Positions 11,990 to 24,091 of a stretch of DNA of 64,000 bases are shown here, one piece after another; the first letter of the stretch is position 1; every line of letters begins with the position of its first letter. The notes beneath the pieces were generated by a model. The model ran no database searches, had not been told where the DNA came from, and worked only from the letters and a program-made list of their open reading frames with translations. Both the position numbers and the translations under genes were made by a program. The DNA lies in the NCBI RefSeq assembly GCF_003369915.1, contig NC_046674.1, forward strand, positions 13,020,001 to 13,084,000. The letters run 5' to 3'. This DNA comes from Drosophila miranda (lineage: Eukaryota > Arthropoda > Insecta > Diptera > Drosophilidae).

Positions 11990-14108
11990 ACCCATCGGCG
12001 AGGGTATCCTATTCTGCGGCTTTCAAAACTAACAATCCTTTCATGTTTTACATTTTTTTTGTTTTTGTTTTTGTTTTTGGTGAGTGTGTTGCTGCTGTTG
12101 CAACATTCGTGGGGCAAACAAAACGTTTGTATTTTGTTGCCGGGGATTCGTTGGGTATGCCGCTGCCGCTGTTTGTTGTTTGTTGTTTTTGTTCAAATTA
12201 AAAATGATTTAGATGCCAGCAAATTGAGTTCACTTTGGATATAGTTTTGTGTGCGTTGTACTCGTGCTCGTGCCCTGGTTGTGGCCCTGCCCCTGCCCCT
12301 GCCCTCTGCCTCTGCCACTGCTCGGCGTGTAATTTAATTGTTTGATATTTTCCAACACAGCCCACTCTTTGCATGACATGTAAAAACCGAATGTCCTGTC
12401 TGTCTGTCTGCCTGCCTGTCCCCCTGTATCGTTTCATTTCAATCAGGCTTTGGCCATTGTTTGTTGTCAGTGGATGTGAACCCAAAAGGAAAATGCAATT
12501 TCATGGCTCTGCAACTGTATTTTTATTCCTTTTCGGAATACTAAGTTTTTGCATATAATAAATGTACATACATACATACATTCGTACATACATTTGCATA
12601 CAATATATGAAACAATATCGCATATTGTTTGCCTTCCAAATGCCAATTCTTGCTGGCATTGCAATTAGACAGAGGCGAAGCATGGGGGCAGGCAGCCAGC
12701 CAGCATCTAAATTAAGCCCAGAAAAATGCAACAGAATTGCTGAGGGACACACAAAATATGTGCAACATTTCACTCGGCTCGGGCGAAGGAAAGGAAAGGA
12801 AAGGCTGGCTTTAAATGATCTCGTAAAAAGAGAGAGACAGAGAGAGGCGTAAAAGGAAATTTACGGAATGTTTGCCTGCCCCTGCTCCTGCCCCTGGTCC
12901 AGCTCCTGCTCCTCTGTCCATCGGAAGAACAGACACAAGACACAAAAAAAAAGAAAAACTACAACTTAAGCACCCACCCGGAAGTGCCGTTTTGGAATTT
13001 GTGCCGCAGGAGAGAGAAAAAGGGTCAAAACACTCCACCCAAACACACACTCAGACACTCACACACCCACACACCCACACAAAGTGTTCCCAAAATCACT
13101 TTCGTCCTGATTTTTGGGTCGGCCCAGGTGCGAAGGGCTCGACAAATAGTGGTTTATTCTCTAAAGGGTTTCAAGTGCGGCCTATCCTGTGGCCTGTGTG
13201 GCATCCTGTGGAAGTATCTATCGCCAGCGAACGAAATCGATTGCCAGAACAAATAGATACACATATATCTTTTCTCTTGTCGAGAGGGCACGGGGGGGGG
13301 GGGACACTCACTTGACTGGACACTTTCATTTAAAGCCAACTTTTGGGTCATAAAAAGCTTTCTTCTACTTCCATTTCAGCCCCTCCACTCCATTCCACCC
13401 CCTCCACACCCCTCCAGGATTTTTCTCATCTTTTTTTATGATTCCGTCTGTCCCTTCCATAAAGATTGCTGCCAAGCAATTGAATCCATTGGCCACGATT
13501 CCCTGCCCTGCTCTGTCCCGCCTGTCCGCCAGTTTCATAATCAAATACATAACTTTATTTATGCTATAGTCCCGTGCCCCCACCCCCCCATTGGGCCAAG
13601 AGGCGCTACAAAAAAAGTTTCCACCAAATTTGCTTACATTGGCGAAACAATAAAATTCCATTGTCTAGGAGCCCAAGGATCCCAAGGATCCCAAGGAGAA
13701 AAAGGATGCTCCGGGGCTGGCCGGATGCTATTTTGTTAAGTGCGCGAATGTTGGCGCATAAATAAAAATATAATTGAGCCGAAAGCACCCCCTATCCCCC
13801 ACCCCCCAGCCAACATCCCCGGCATTCCAGCAGCCCCATGGCCCGTGGCCCCTCCGCCAAAGATCAGATTCCTGGCCACATGGCCTGAGGCATGCCGCTG
13901 CCGTTGCCGCTGCCGATGATGAGGAATGTACAATCCTGCCTCCTCTCGTTCCGCCAATATTGATATTGATTTTTGGTCCAGTTCAAATAAATTAGCTGCC
14001 ATTAATTGGAAATGCGGGAAGCGGCGGAGACACGACCCACTCAAGCAGCAGTGCACCAATTGGGCAGCCAAGAAGATTCGTTGCCAAGGCTTAATTGATT
14101 GGCCTCGG

Positions 14109-14124
14109 CCCCCCCCCCCCCCCC
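14109..14124. repeat. C16 homopolymer
   Basis: Sixteen consecutive C. Similar homopolymers occur at 59,128-59,143 (C16), 34,377-34,394 (G18) and 32,232-32,256 (G25). Confidence 0.9.
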
Positions 14125-15128
14125 TCCACCATCCACCTTCCACCAATCGTTAGTTGTCATTGCATTTAATTGCATTGGCAAAAGAGTTCCACAGCCACCT
14201 CCATCTCCACCTCCACAGAGAAGCAGCTATTAAATAGGTAGACACTCCTCGCCTCCATGGGGCATCCTGCCCCCTGCAGCTTGCAGCTTGCACCTGGTAC
14301 AACTTTTATTCCATCGAGGCAATTGAATGCTCAACTTGTTCTAGTTGTTGTTGTTTTTGTTGTTGTTGTTGTTGTTGCCTCGCCTGCTGCCGTTGATGCC
14401 TCGGATAATTGAATTAAATTAAAATTGCCTGGAAGCCATGCCCCCATCCCCTCCCCCGTCGAACCCCCAGCCAGTCTGCCACCCTGCCTCCCCGCTTCCC
14501 TGCTGAGTTGGCATTAATTTTATTTTATAGAAACTTCTGTTTGCGCGCTGGGCCATTTAAAATTTTAATTGAATTTATTGCACAAACTGTTTTGTAGTTT
14601 TTGATTTTGTAATTAGTGCACTGTCATGCGAAGCTGCAGGTTTTTTGGGGCATAAGTACTGCAAAATTATACCGTGCCGCCCGCTTAAGTATGCTTAACA
14701 AATAATTGGATTACATACATGTATGTACATGTGTGTGTGTGTGTGTGGTGCATGTGTATAGAGGAAACCGAATACACGTGCCATATCCGACACTTGTGGA
14801 GCGCATCAGGCATCAGAAGTGGTAAGCATATCCTAGATGTGCCACATAGAGGGTCCTCCATTTCGCAGGGATAATCTCTGAAATGTTGCATAAAAAGAGG
14901 CCTTGGCTGGAAGATAAAGTTCAGAGAGCCGAGAGCAGAGAGACCCGAAACCTTTTCGAAAGCCCAATCAATGCCTCGGACAAAGTGGAGCCTCATTAGA
15001 GTGGACATTTTTCCAGGAACAACAAAGGTAACGAGTGCAAACACATGGCCCCGCACCGGGCAGTGGCATCAATCACTTTGCCACACACAAAAATGTCATT
15101 GCATACAAATCGCAATTAATTTGCACCC

Positions 15129-15184
15129 AGAGCCAGTGCCAGCCCCAGAGCCAGCCCCAGAGCCAGCCCCAGAGCCAGCCCCAG
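15129..15184. repeat. 12-bp minisatellite (AGCCAGCCCCAG)n
   Basis: About four tandem 12-bp units. Both strands translate to repetitive peptides (PEPAPEPA; GWLWGWLW), which explains the spurious open frames over this stretch. Confidence 0.85.
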
Positions 15185-15522
15185 ACCGAGGAGGCAGCAC
15201 CCAACTCTGGTGCACCGCCAACCGATTGTCGTGTTTGTCTTTCTCCTGTTGCAGCTGCCACTGCAGCAGAAGTAAAGGCAGAAGCAAAAGTCTCCTGCTG
15301 TCCCTCTTTCTCTCTCTGCCACTCGGTATCCATGGCATGGGCATGGGCATGGCTTTCTCATCGGCAAAGTTGTCTGCCGTGTTTGCTTGCATGTCAAATT
15401 CTCATTTCATTGAAATCGACAAATATTGACTAAGAACTTCGATGCAATCAACGCTGCTGCTGCTGCCAGCGACTTTTCCCAACGACAACTACGACAAATG
15501 GGCGTGGCCTCTCGACATATCT

Positions 15523-15562
15523 GACGGACGGATGGACGGGTGGACGGGTGGACGGGTGGACG
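15523..15562. repeat. 8-bp tandem repeat (GGACGGGT)n
   Basis: About five tandem units of GGACGGGT with one variant at the left edge. Non-coding. Confidence 0.85.
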
Positions 15563-16266
15563 GGCAGTAGTAGAAAGTAGCAGATGAAAGCCGTCTATCT
15601 GTCTGTCCATCCGTCAGTCATTCAGATATTGGCATGGCAATGAAAGTGAAACTCAATCGAAAGAAAGAGTTTCAGTTCCACTTCGAGGAATCAAGAGAAG
15701 TCTGGTCTGGTCAGGTCAGGTCAGGGAAAGTGAAAGCCAGGAGCATTTAAGCGGAAAAGCGAGACTCAAAGCTGGATCTTATCTGCCAGGACAACGAAGG
15801 ACGACAGGCAGGGCAGGGCTGGGCAGGGCAGGGAAGGCACTTAGTTATTAAAACATTGGCCCACAAATTGCTACGCAACTTTTTGCTCAATAAACTAAAC
15901 TGCAAAACGGTCCATGGCACTTAGCCCGTTGCGAGGAGGATGGAGGTGGAGGGCGGTATAAGACGGCTAAAACACAGGACACACAGAGCACAGGACTCTG
16001 GGGACCTGCTGCTTAGACACATCCTTTGAAGCCGTGCCCCGGCAGCCGCCCCGCCCCAAAAACACCTGGGGAACGGAGTCAAAAAACAATTTTCGCTCAT
16101 TATCATTTCAACATATTGTATGCCCAAGTGTTTCAAATTGTTCCAAGAGCGAAAGGCAGCAATGGAGCAAGGACGAGAACGAGGAGGAGGAGGAGGACGA
16201 GGTCGCATCCTGATGAAGAAGTTTTCCCTTTACATTGTTCTTGTTGTCTGTCGGAAAGGTGGTGTG

Positions 16267-16329
16267 GCAGGTTGGCAAACGGCAAAACGGCAAAACAGCA
16301 AAACGGCAAAACGGCACAACGGAAAACGG
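16267..16329. repeat. 8-bp tandem repeat (GGCAAAAC)n
   Basis: Five to six units of GGCAAAAC with single-base variants. A 6-bp Glu-Ala-type repeat (GCCGAA/GCCGCA) follows at about 16,418-16,460. Confidence 0.85.
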
Positions 16330-16879
16330 AAGGTTGTTGTAGGTGCTGCCTGAAATCACTATGCTCATAAATGTGCCATGAATAAATTAACTCGCTGAAG
16401 AGCGCCAGAAACCCAAAGCCGAAGCCGAAGTGGAAGCCGAAGCCGCAGCCGCAGCCGAAAGCCAGAAACAAAGCCCCAGCCACCGCCGCAGAGCGAGACA
16501 ACGATACAGGGCTTAGAGGGACGGAGAGAGACAGAGAGAGACAGAGAGAGAGAGAGAGAGATGGGGTTGGGAGGGGTTTTGGGCATTCTGCCTTAGATTT
16601 CAAGCGAATGATAATAATAATTGAGGCGCTCTGCGGCCCAAGTACATTGCTTAGATAATAACAGTGTACGAGTGCGTGTGTGTGTGTGTGTCTGTGTGTG
16701 CACTGAGAGAAAACTATTATATTCCGGGATCTACTGCTCGTAAACCATATCTGTCCATCTGCCTTGGGCCTGGATCTCGCCGAGAGCCATCAAATGTGTT
16801 ATTCCGACTTCTCCAAGATGTCCTTGAGGATAAAAGATGAAATCCTCAGGATTATCCCAGCTATCTGGAAGAAAACTTC

Positions 16880-16907
16880 AATCGTATCTGACGTTTCGGA
16901 TACGATT
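16880..16907. promoter_or_regulatory. Perfect 9-bp inverted repeat upstream of the TEX47-like gene
   Basis: AATCGTATC at 16,880-16,888 and GATACGATT at 16,899-16,907 are perfect reverse complements separated by 10 bases. The element lies about 155-180 bp before the start codon at 17,060, so it may be a dimeric factor site or a 5'-leader hairpin. Function is inferred from position only. Confidence 0.4.
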
Positions 16908-17059
16908 TCGTAGTCCCCCAGAGGGCATTGAGTTTTCCATTGATTTCCCTTTCATAACAACCGTTTTGTTGCTCATAACAACATCATTATTTCGAGAAAC
17001 AAACAACAACCAGTCCAGGATCGATTGTCTCTGTCGCTTCAGTCCTTTGAGAGTCCGCA

Positions 17060-18763
17060 ATGTCCTCGATACCGAATCGCGCCACCATCAGGCAGGCCTC
17101 GGTGGCCGCCCGACAGCGCCAGAGCCGCAGCCACCGCTTGACGCGCCACACATGCTTCACCATGAAGCGGAACGCCGTCTTCCAGGTGCGCAAGTCGCTG
17201 GTGGAGTACGTGGACGTGGAGCTGGCCGACATGGAGACGTCGGTGTTCTACCAGCGCATCTTTATCCTGGCCAAGAACGGGTGCCTGGAGCCCGAGGTGG
17301 AGGCGTTGACCGACGTGGAGGAGCCGCCCACCAGTGCCCCGGAGGCGGAAAAGAAGGAGCCCGAGCTGATGGCAGCCGAGGAGGAGGCGCCAGTGCCCCT
17401 GGACGAGACCACGCAGGGCTCCACCACGGAGATGTCGCTGGCCAAGACGGAGGGCACCGAGGAAGCGACCGCAGATGCTCCAGGCGAGGGGCCTGCCACA
17501 CGGCTGTCCACACAAGATCCTACACAGCGAATGAACGCGGAGGCCGACGCTCAGGCGGAGGTAGTGACCCGGACCTTTCGCTTCAGCGAGGAGAACGGCC
17601 CGCCCTCGGACGCGGCGTTTGAAGACGAGGAGGAGGAGGAGGAGGAGCCAGAGCCCGAGGCGGAGTCGGAGCCGGAGCCCCCCAAGGCCAGGGACTACTT
17701 CGAGACGTTCTGCGAGAAGTTGCAGGAGCTGCACCACAACTGCCAGGCGGAGGCCTTCACCCCGGATCCCGTGTGCGGGCTGTTCATCTACATGGGCGAC
17801 TACTCGCTGCTGATGCTGGAGGGCAGCGAGGACATGATGGGCTGCTTCTGCCGCCAGCTGGTGGCCTGCAGCGACGAGTTCTGGCTGAGCAACCGCGTCT
17901 TCCAGACCGAGGATCACATCACGCACCTGTACACCAAGGAGCTGACCTTCCGCCGCATTCCCGGGGTCTTTCTCAACGAGAAGTTCCCCACCTCGACGCC
18001 CACGGACGAGTACCTGATGGGGAAGCAGCACATGATCATCAAGGAGAAGCTCCTCATCATCTGCCGCCTCATAGCGGAGAGTCTGGCCCCCTCCGAGCCC
18101 AGTCCGGACCCCGACAAGGACCAGGAGCACCACCAGTCCGTCAGTAGAGTCCCCTCCCGCCAACGCTTTCAGGAGCTTGAGGAGGAGCGAGAGCCGGAGA
18201 GGGTCATCAGCACTGCCGCCAGTCGAACCGGGAGCAAGGCCCCTAGTGTGGCCCCCAGCACGGCCCCCAGTGCGGTCCCCAGTATGGTCCCCATTATGGT
18301 CCCCAGTAGGGCCCCTAGCATGGCCCCCAGCATCGCTGCCAGCACGGCCGCCAGCGTGGCGGGTTCCTTGAAGGCCAAGTCCTTGGAGCAGGTCGAGTTC
18401 CTGTCGGTGGACGTCTACCGCAAGTTTCTGCCGGAGATCCAGCGCATCGAACTGGTGCTGGCCTCCACTCGCTTCTACTTCACCCTGGCCGAGTTCCTCG
18501 ACCTCTACGGCACTGCGCCGCAGGCCCCCGACGAGGACGGCCTCTTCTGGCCCATCCAGAACAACTACACGCCGCCCAACATCTTCCGGCGCACTCCGTT
18601 CGACATCAACCTGACGTTCGCCGACTACGTGGCGGCCAAGATGAAGACGGATGATGATCATCACAGGGAGTCCCATCTAGAGTTCGACGACCCCGAGCAG
18701 ATACCCGAAACGCAGCAGCGACCACCAGATGGGGACAGGGAGGCCGGTCCTCCAGCCGAATGA
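17060..18763 (+). CDS. TEX47-like protein with BLUF-like domain, 567 aa
   Basis: A single uninterrupted frame from ATG 17,060 to TGA with strong G/C third-position bias, the clearest coding signal in the left half. Residues 33-75 hold a basic lead-in and the segment VFYQRIFILAKNG. An acidic linker (about 76-210, with a Glu run at 189-196) interrupts the fold. Residues 211-345 continue with CGLFIYMGDYSLLMLEGSED, which has the strand-helix pattern of BLUF-like ferredoxin folds and resembles vertebrate TEX47. Residues 390-437 are a low-complexity A/V-P-S repeat. Residues 445-525 are a conserved-looking C-terminal block ending NIFRRTPFDINLTFADYV. I see no signal peptide or membrane helix. The flavin-binding residues of true BLUF photoreceptors are not evident, so photoreception should not be assumed. 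A TCAGTC initiator-like site lies about 20 bases before the ATG. The TEX47 match is from memory; existence of the gene is much surer than its family. Confidence 0.85.
   Translation: MSSIPNRATIRQASVAARQRQSRSHRLTRHTCFTMKRNAVFQVRKSLVEYVDVELADMETSVFYQRIFILAKNGCLEPEVEALTDVEEPPTSAPEAEKKEPELMAAEEEAPVPLDETTQGSTTEMSLAKTEGTEEATADAPGEGPATRLSTQDPTQRMNAEADAQAEVVTRTFRFSEENGPPSDAAFEDEEEEEEEPEPEAESEPEPPKARDYFETFCEKLQELHHNCQAEAFTPDPVCGLFIYMGDYSLLMLEGSEDMMGCFCRQLVACSDEFWLSNRVFQTEDHITHLYTKELTFRRIPGVFLNEKFPTSTPTDEYLMGKQHMIIKEKLLIICRLIAESLAPSEPSPDPDKDQEHHQSVSRVPSRQRFQELEEEREPERVISTAASRTGSKAPSVAPSTAPSAVPSMVPIMVPSRAPSMAPSIAASTAASVAGSLKAKSLEQVEFLSVDVYRKFLPEIQRIELVLASTRFYFTLAEFLDLYGTAPQAPDEDGLFWPIQNNYTPPNIFRRTPFDINLTFADYVAAKMKTDDDHHRESHLEFDDPEQIPETQQRPPDGDREAGPPAE
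18241..18360 (+). repeat. In-frame 12-bp repeat encoding (A/V-P-S-x)n
   Basis: About ten imperfect 12-bp units inside the TEX47-like gene (residues about 394-433), encoding APS/VPS-type tetrapeptides. Unit number could vary between individuals without shifting the frame. Confidence 0.8.
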
Positions 18764-18848
18764 ATGGGCTCTCTCTCTCTCTCTTTCTCACTAACAGTTT
18801 TCTTTTCTTTTTGTTGCTGTTGTTGTTGTGTGTTCCAAGTGTTTCCAC

Positions 18849-18851
<3 letters not shown>

Positions 18852-18891
<40 letters not shown>
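18852..18891. repeat. (TC)n microsatellite in probable 3' UTR
   Basis: CTATCT units grade into about 13 TC units, about 90 bp past the stop of the TEX47-like gene. Confidence 0.9.
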
Positions 18892-18894
<3 letters not shown>

Positions 18895-21384
18895 ATCTTT
18901 AAACGATTTGTAAAATTAGGAAATTGGGCATTTTCCATGCTCTTCTGTTGTAGTATTTATCCGGCGAATGACAGTCTATTCCAAGCAAAAATTATTGTAA
19001 GCCAACAAACAACAATTAAATTCAGTAAATTCCTACCCCCGGCTCACTCGCATCGCATAAGATATCGCACTACCATTTCGCTTCGAGGAAAGATCTGCAG
19101 ATAATCATCCCCGGCGAATGCTTCCAGGACTCAGAGGAGGATCTGAGTGAAGGGTGGCCATTGCCTGATCTGTTACTCGGATTTTTCGCCCAGTGTAGCA
19201 GCCATCAGCATCGACATCGTCATCGTTGTGGGCTGTTATCTCTGGGACTCGCGTGCTCGGTTACAATGTTTTCGGCTCTGTGCACATGACTGCATCCCAT
19301 TCTGTGGTTGCGGATGGGGCTGGGGATGGGAGTCTGTATGGGGACAGGTTGTCTTGTTTTGGCTTGCCACTTGAATGGCTCCGACTTTGTTAACATAAAC
19401 ATAAATTTGTGTGTGTGCTCAGCCGCGGAATACTCGTACGAGTACTTGCACTCCCTCCTCCACCTCATGTGTGTGCTTGTGTGTGGCATCCATCCTGTAA
19501 ATGGGGAATGTCTTTGGGTGGGTGTGTGGGTGTGGGGGTTTGGCTTTTAACATAAACCGCATCAGACGCCAGCTGTCAGCTGTAATACCGTTGGAGCCTC
19601 CAGCTGTCAAAAGACGTGGCTGCCATTTAAAGTCATTCGAAAAGAAAAACACGAAAAAAACACGAAAAAACCACAAAAACCAAGGAAGAGAAAAGCAGAG
19701 GCTTAGTTTCGCAGAGGGCTCAAGGGTTACCAAAAAAGGGTGCCAGAAATCTCTGCTGCCCTGCTCTTGGGCCTCAACAATTAAATTAAATTACTGCAAA
19801 AAGAGAACAGAGCACAACGAGAGGTTAGACCGAAAAACATGTTTAGAAATTGAGCTGGAAAAAGTTAATTAAACTTTGTGACCTGTCCTCGGGCCTCAGG
19901 GTTCAGGCTTTGCCTTTGCCTTTGCCTCGGAGGCTGCTTCTGATGTTTTTGGGGCGGACATGCACTGACAAGGACACAATTCAATCAAGCGCCGCACCCG
20001 GAGACGGGATAGTGTCAGCGCATAAACAAGGACATTGCACTCCTGGGTGCCACTGCCACTGCCACTGCCACTGCCTGCAGGTCCTCGGTCCTCGGTCCTC
20101 TATGCCACTATGCCACTATGGCTGATGCCCCTAAAAACGAGAGGCAAAAACCCAAAAACATTTTCCGCTGCAGTTTTCATAAACTGCCAGACAACGGCGG
20201 GCAAGGCCAGCCAGAGACAGGCGAGACAATGACGATAAGCCGCTGCTGCAGTGCAGCTTCCCTCCCTTCGGCACTCCCCACTCCCCACCGCTCCCCGCCA
20301 CTCCCCACCGCTCCCCGCCACTCTCCACTTTCTCTGGTGTGGACACGAATGCGGCGGCCCTGGACTCGTAGTACAAGAATGTTGTTTCGGTTACCGTGTG
20401 GTGGCCCCACAACTTGAGGCGCAAACTCATAAATTACACGACAGTGACCCCCCTCCCTCCCCCCCCCCCCCTCCGCACCTCACCACCCAAAAAAAGAGTC
20501 TAAAAAGTGTCTAAAATGACTTTTGGCTGCTGGTGTACTCGCATGTAGTCGTACTTCTGGTGCTTCCACTGCCACTCTGTTGCGGCTTCCTCCATCAAAA
20601 GTGAAACTGTTTGCTGCAGTCGCTTTGGGGGCGCTTGGGCGTGGCCACAGCCTCAAAGCCTTTGGTCTGGGGCGCCAAAGAGCAAGGATAATTTGAGCCA
20701 AACTCAATTTGCTCAAATACCCTTAGAAAAAGAGCGAAGAAAATTGTGGAATCGACACCCTTTACACCTGTTCTTTAGAGGCTGCTCGAAAGAAGTGTAG
20801 AGAAAGTTTCCAGCCTTCTATGTGGGGGAAACCCAGCCCAGAGGCAAATTTCAGAGCCACTAATTATAGGAGCTCTCCACAGTCCTTCCCTGTACGGGTA
20901 GGCACATCATCGGATCATAATCGATTCAATGAGCCCTTCACAAAGAAGCTCCACGGCTTAAAAACCTACAAAATGTTAATCGAAAATACTTTCTAATGAA
21001 GTTTGACGTGAGGGCATTGAAAACTTCGACCATCCGCTCCAGCCTGTTTGTTTGCAATGTTTTCAAACAGATAAAGAGAGAGAGAGAGAGAGGGAGTGAG
21101 GGAGAGATGTGAGAAAAGAGTGAGCAAACAAGAGCAACTAGCAACTAAAATATATATTATGTGCAATGTAGACAAAAACGAAAACAATTTTGCGGCGCGA
21201 TAAACGAATTTCCAGACTTTTGTTTCTGCCCTGCCCCCCCCCGGAAAAGTGCAGCAGCAGTGCAGGAGCTTAGTGGAATGGATTTTTTGTTGGCAGCAAG
21301 AAGGCAAGTCAAGGATAACATGGCTACATTCTCCAGATTTGCAGGCAAACAGCAGAGAGGCTGTCCCGGCCCCAGATCCGGGTC

Positions 21385-21445
21385 TGGCGTGGCGTGGCAT
21401 GGCGTGGCGTGGCGTGGCGTGGCGTGGCATGGCATGGCATCGCAT
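21385..21445. repeat. 5-bp satellite (GTGGC)n
   Basis: About eleven units of GTGGC/ATGGC in tandem. The complementary pentamer (CGCCA)n occurs at 24,068-24,091. Confidence 0.9.
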
Positions 21446-24067
21446 GGCCTAAAGCGGAATTGTAGCCAAGACAGGGCAGCGGAGGGTGGAGGGGAGTGCT
21501 TCTGACACGAGTTTAGATTGCATTGCCCCCCCTCGACAGCGTTTGGGAACATTTCAAAAGCCTCCTCCGATGGAGCAGCAGGCAGCACCCGAATCCAACC
21601 GAAACGAGTTGAGAATTGCAGGGAACTCTCTCTCTCGTGAGAAAACTGGGGTACTGTTGGATAAGATCTGCCAGGAGTGGAGCTGCAATTAGTCAAATGA
21701 GCAGTGGATGAACCTCATATTTCACAGGGGGATAAGACATCTTCTGGCATGTACAAATATAGGAGTACGTATAACCCACGTACCGAGAGATGTAGGACCC
21801 CCAAGGCGCCACCAGCAGCAGGCAGCAAAAACTTTGCCAAAAAATATATATCGACTGGCCCAGAGAAATCGCGTGGGCCTCTGCTTTGCCGCGTTCATGC
21901 GGCCCACATTCATCATACGCCTAGTGCGCCGAAAGAGCTCTTTAAATCAAATTAAATGCTCCCAAGTTTATTTCCCAAAACAATTTCCCTTTGCCATGTG
22001 GCCGTGTGGGCATGCGGCCATGCGGCTTTGCCTTTGCTAGTGCCTTTTGCCAATCTGTGTGACATGGCAGCAGTGGAAAAAACTTTGGCCATAAAAATGC
22101 TCGAAATGTCCTTAAGCCGCAGGGCGCGTCTATAAATCCAGTGGAAAAATATGAAAGAAATTAAAAATAATATGGCACATAAAACCGCAAGCAGCGCACA
22201 AGGCACAAGGGCGGTGGGTGGGGCGGCCTAGTGGTGCGGCGGCGGCGGGCGACGGCGGGCGGTAGTGGGAAATTAAGCGTGAAAAAAATCAGTGAAAATG
22301 CCTGGAAAATAGAGCGAAACATATCCTCAACGACTGACGACTGAAGGACTGAAGGACTGGCTACTGGCTGGCAGGCGCTGTCTGGCCTTGGCTGTGCAGA
22401 CCGGATTCTGCTCCGCCCACCCGCATCCTGGACAGAGAGGATTTTCCATTGCCATTTCCATTCTGAGGCCAGGCGGCGGGGGTTTTAATTCGGCCATTAA
22501 GGGTATCTCCGTTGCCTATCCCCCGCGTGTGTGTGTGTTATATATGCATAATTCGTGTCTATGTGTGTGTGTGTGTGTGTGTCCTTCCATTCCCTTTCCC
22601 CTCTCCCCCTCTCTCCCTCTCTCTATTTGTGTGATTCCCTCTTTTGTTTATCTGGAATTTGTCTGTCGCCATTTTATTTTTTACACTTTTTTCCACCCTC
22701 CCCCACCCCCTCCATATTTATTATCATGTCGGTTTTGGTTCTCGTTTCCGTTTCCGCTTCCGCTGTCGCTTTCCTGCTCTAATGAAATCCTCTCCTCCGA
22801 GTGTCCCTTTCTTCTTTTTTTTTTGGCCTTTTCGGAATGGAAAATGTTTATTATGTGATTATGCTCGAGTTTAGCGCCCCTAGCGCCCGACTCTGGCTCT
22901 GGCTCTGACTCCGACTCCGACTCTGGTTCTATAACAGAAATTCCTGCCATTTCCACATCCATTTCCCGCTCCGAATGCTCCTCCAATCGTGACTGTTGAC
23001 CGGCGGCGGCGGCAGGGCATACTGGATTTTGGCCTTTTGCCTGAATTTGTTTGTTTGTTGTTTTTTCCCGTTCTTTAAAGCTTCGTCATCCCTTATGGGG
23101 GGGGGGATCCCCATCTGGATGTCTGTCGCTGACTGGGAGGAAACAGTGCGTGGGCCAAGGGGATGTTGTCGTTTCAAATTACATTGTTACAAGTGTTTTG
23201 CTGTCCCCGCTACCCGGTGCCCAGTCCCTGAATCCAGTATCCTGTCATCTTTTTTAAAGCCGTTCTCCACTGCAGCGAGGATGATTTATAAGTGGGCGAG
23301 CGAACAGCTTAAGCCGCCTGCTGTCTTGTTAATCCCAATGCTAAAGTTCATTGAGGCAGCATATCAGGTTCGAGGCTCCGAGGTTCGAGGTCCCTGGTAC
23401 TATAATTGGATGGACTTTCCGAGAACACTCTCATCTCATGCCCCTGGGCAGGGGGCAGGGGCGGGGGGGCAGGGGGGGGGGGTACTGGGCCAGCCACTCA
23501 TTAGGTCTGGGAGGAAGGGCTTGCCTCGTCCTGATGCGTTTCCAGCTTACAGTTATGTAAACTCCGAGCAGGCAAAGTTCATTGGTTCTCAAGAACTTTC
23601 ATAAATATTTTTAGCACTGTCAAAAACACTTCAAGTGCGGGATTTAATTACGACTTTTACTAGGATAGGGGCGGCCACGGAGAGGGACGTGCTCAGAGAA
23701 AGTAGAGGGAAGTAGAGGGAAGTAGAGAGAGTAGAGAGCGTAGGCTGGTGGAAGCTTCTTCTAGGCAAACACATCATAGTGGCACATTTGGCAAAGTAAA
23801 CATCAAAAGGAAAATCATTAAAAAGCATTTCCAAGTCAGGCACACAGCAGGGGGATGCTTGGATGCTTGGCAGCTCGACTGCTTGTGTGTGGGGTTTGTT
23901 GGGGCTTCTCGGGAAGGACTGGGACTGCTTCATGGGACGCCCTCTCTGTGTGCCAAATGCTCGGTAATTAACTGATCTGTCACATAAGTCGCATTAACAC
24001 AATGTTATAAATGTTCCTGCAGCTGGTTCCTTGTGTCTGCCACACTGCCACACCCCTGCGATGTACA

Positions 24068-24091
24068 CACGCCACGCCACGCCACGCCACG
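24068..24091. repeat. 5-bp satellite (CGCCA)n
   Basis: Four to five perfect CGCCA units. This is the reverse-complement motif of the GTGGC array at 21.4 kb. Confidence 0.85.

Larger units (their letters stand above)
1..16836. other. Gene-poor 16.8-kb region (intergenic or intronic)
   Basis: I find no complete protein-coding gene here. The open frames are dominated by translated simple repeats (Thr-His, Ser-Leu, Cys-Val runs) and most lack a real ATG. The stretch holds two DINE-1-like elements (about 2.2-2.4 and 11.2-12.0 kb), one coding-like minus-strand segment (10.36-10.77 kb), many CA/GT, CAGC, TTG and GA microsatellites, and C/G homopolymers. A few isolated GT donor-like sites follow short open frames (for example near 6,377 and 7,529), but no matching acceptor exon was identified. 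It could be intergenic or the intron of a long gene. Confidence 0.6.

Noticed and set aside
17039..18676. 545-codon minus-strand open frame opposite the TEX47-like gene
   Set aside because: An antisense shadow produced by the G/C3 bias of the real gene; the composition is Gly/Leu/His-rich without domain features.
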